Source: Panagrolaimus kolymaensis
Taxonomy: Eukaryota; Nematoda; Chromadorea; Rhabditida; Panagrolaimidae
Direction: 5' to 3'
NCBI GenBank assembly: GCA_028622995.1
Contig: JAJQJQ010000002.1
Span: forward strand, 7,564,001-7,628,000
Length of the DNA stretch: 64,000 nucleotides
Within the stretch, counting starts at the first letter, position 1. Every line of letters begins with the position of its first letter. Positions 63,649-64,000 of this stretch are shown piece by piece. Below the pieces are notes generated by a model. That model searched no databases, was not told where the DNA came from, and saw only the letters and a list, made by a program, of their open reading frames with translations. Made by a program: the position numbers and the translations under genes.

Positions 63649-64000
63649 GTTCGAATTTTCTTAAAACATTTATCTAGCCCAACAACACTGTAAAGCATCG
63701 AGGTTTTTTATTTTCCCTTCATCAAATTTTTCATCCAAACTATGGTTTATTTGTTTTGGATTTTAAGTAAATTCATAAACCATTTTTTTTGTTCGAATTT
63801 TCTTAAAACATTTCTCTAGCCCAACAACACTGTAAAGCATCGAGGTTTTTTATTTTCCCTTCATCAAATTTTTTATCCAAACTATGTTTTATTTGTTTTG
63901 GATTTTAAGTAAATTCATAAACTATTTTTTTTGTTCGAATTTTCTTAAAACATTTCTCTAGCCCAACAACACTGTAAAGCATCGAGGTTTTTTATTTTCC
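63649..64000 (+). repeat. Last monomers and partial monomer at the window end
   Basis: An ATCTAG-ATGGTTTA monomer ends AAACCATTTT (about 63778). Next is a CTCTAG monomer with TTTTTTATCC (about 63870), then a partial monomer (63933-64000, 68 bases) cut off after TATTTTCC. The array therefore continues to the right. Confidence 0.9.

Larger units (their letters stand above)
1..64000 (+). repeat. Satellite DNA array, ~142-bp monomer, ~450 head-to-tail copies
   Basis: Every base of the window belongs to one tandem repeat family. GTTCGAATTTT recurs every 141-143 bp from position 10 to 63933, always on the + strand, with no inversion and no foreign insert. Length differences come mainly from the T-tract (7 or 8) and from one extra T in the TTTCTAG-type monomers; rare monomers are 129 bp (13-bp deletion) or 156 bp (13-bp insertion). 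Stops occur in all six frames of each monomer, so no protein is encoded. Such arrays usually form centromeric or pericentromeric heterochromatin in eukaryotes; that role is inferred here, not seen. The monomer family is not one I recognise. Confidence 0.99.

Noticed and set aside
1..64000. Open reading frames
   Set aside because: Each monomer has stops in all six frames, so any open stretch is well under 100 codons and simply restates the repeat.
1..64000. CRISPR array
   Set aside because: The near-identical unit is 142 bp with no variable spacers; the whole unit repeats, so this is satellite, not repeat-spacer structure.
1..64000. Replication-origin (ARS-like) motifs
   Set aside because: T-rich stretches come close to such motifs by composition, but I found no full match and no specific support.
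1..64000. Naming the species from the 142-bp length
   Set aside because: Several unrelated satellites have this length; without a sequence match it would be a guess.

Overview
The whole 64 kb window is one uninterrupted satellite DNA array. A monomer of about 142 bp is repeated head to tail about 450 times in a single orientation. Both window edges cut through a monomer, so neither end of the array is seen. There is no gene, RNA gene, transposon, CRISPR array or unique sequence. Stop codons close all six frames in every monomer (numbering from the G of GTTCG: forward stops at 14, 27 and 43; reverse stops at 13, 60 and 71). A representative monomer (721-862) has 65 T, 40 A, 24 C and 13 G, so it is 26% GC with a strong T-over-A and C-over-G strand bias. 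Length, homogeneity, AT-richness and layered local duplications point to a eukaryotic centromeric or pericentromeric heterochromatin array. I do not recognise the monomer. The 142 bp length matches satellites I recall from tenebrionid beetles, but length alone is weak evidence and I name no species.

Monomers are nearly identical and differ at a few diagnostic sites: the T-tract before GTTCG (T8, T7 or TTGTTTT); C12 or T12; CTT or CAT at 12-14; CTCTAG, ATCTAG or TTTCTAG at about 24-29; CGAGG, CGTGG or CGAGGG at 51-56; TCCAAAC or TCCTAAC near 86-92; and ATGTTTTA, ATGGTTTA, ATGTTTTTT or ATGTATAA near 94-101. Reading these sites along the window gives a layered map. The left arm (1 to about 10.9 kb) and right arm (about 38.9 to 64 kb) use only T8 and TTG tracts and many ATCTAG monomers. 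The central domain (about 11.0-38.7 kb) is the only place with the T7 tract, and ATCTAG monomers are missing between about 18.3 and 39.2 kb.

Within this map are recent local amplifications: a 10-monomer tandem duplication of 1391 bp (7536-10317) carrying a 13-bp internal deletion; a 14-monomer duplication of 1981 bp (12857-16819); a 3-monomer duplication (19786-20631); a true 5-monomer higher-order repeat of 710 bp with a 7-monomer variant of 994 bp (20773-26309); a 7-monomer duplication of 993 bp (27019-28721); an 11-monomer spacing of 1560 bp (30569 and 32129) and an 8-monomer repeat (32835 and 33966); a 13-monomer duplication of about 1840 bp (35244-38924); a 7-monomer duplication (43063-44770); and a series of 19-, 17-, 15- and about 13-monomer blocks (47615-56696).

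The most notable structural feature is a 14-bp inverted repeat (13 of 14 pairs) that spans every monomer junction and brackets the T-tract, with a second 7-bp dyad directly beside it. These are candidate cruciform or protein-binding elements. How they act is inference; the sequence shows only that they are present and conserved.
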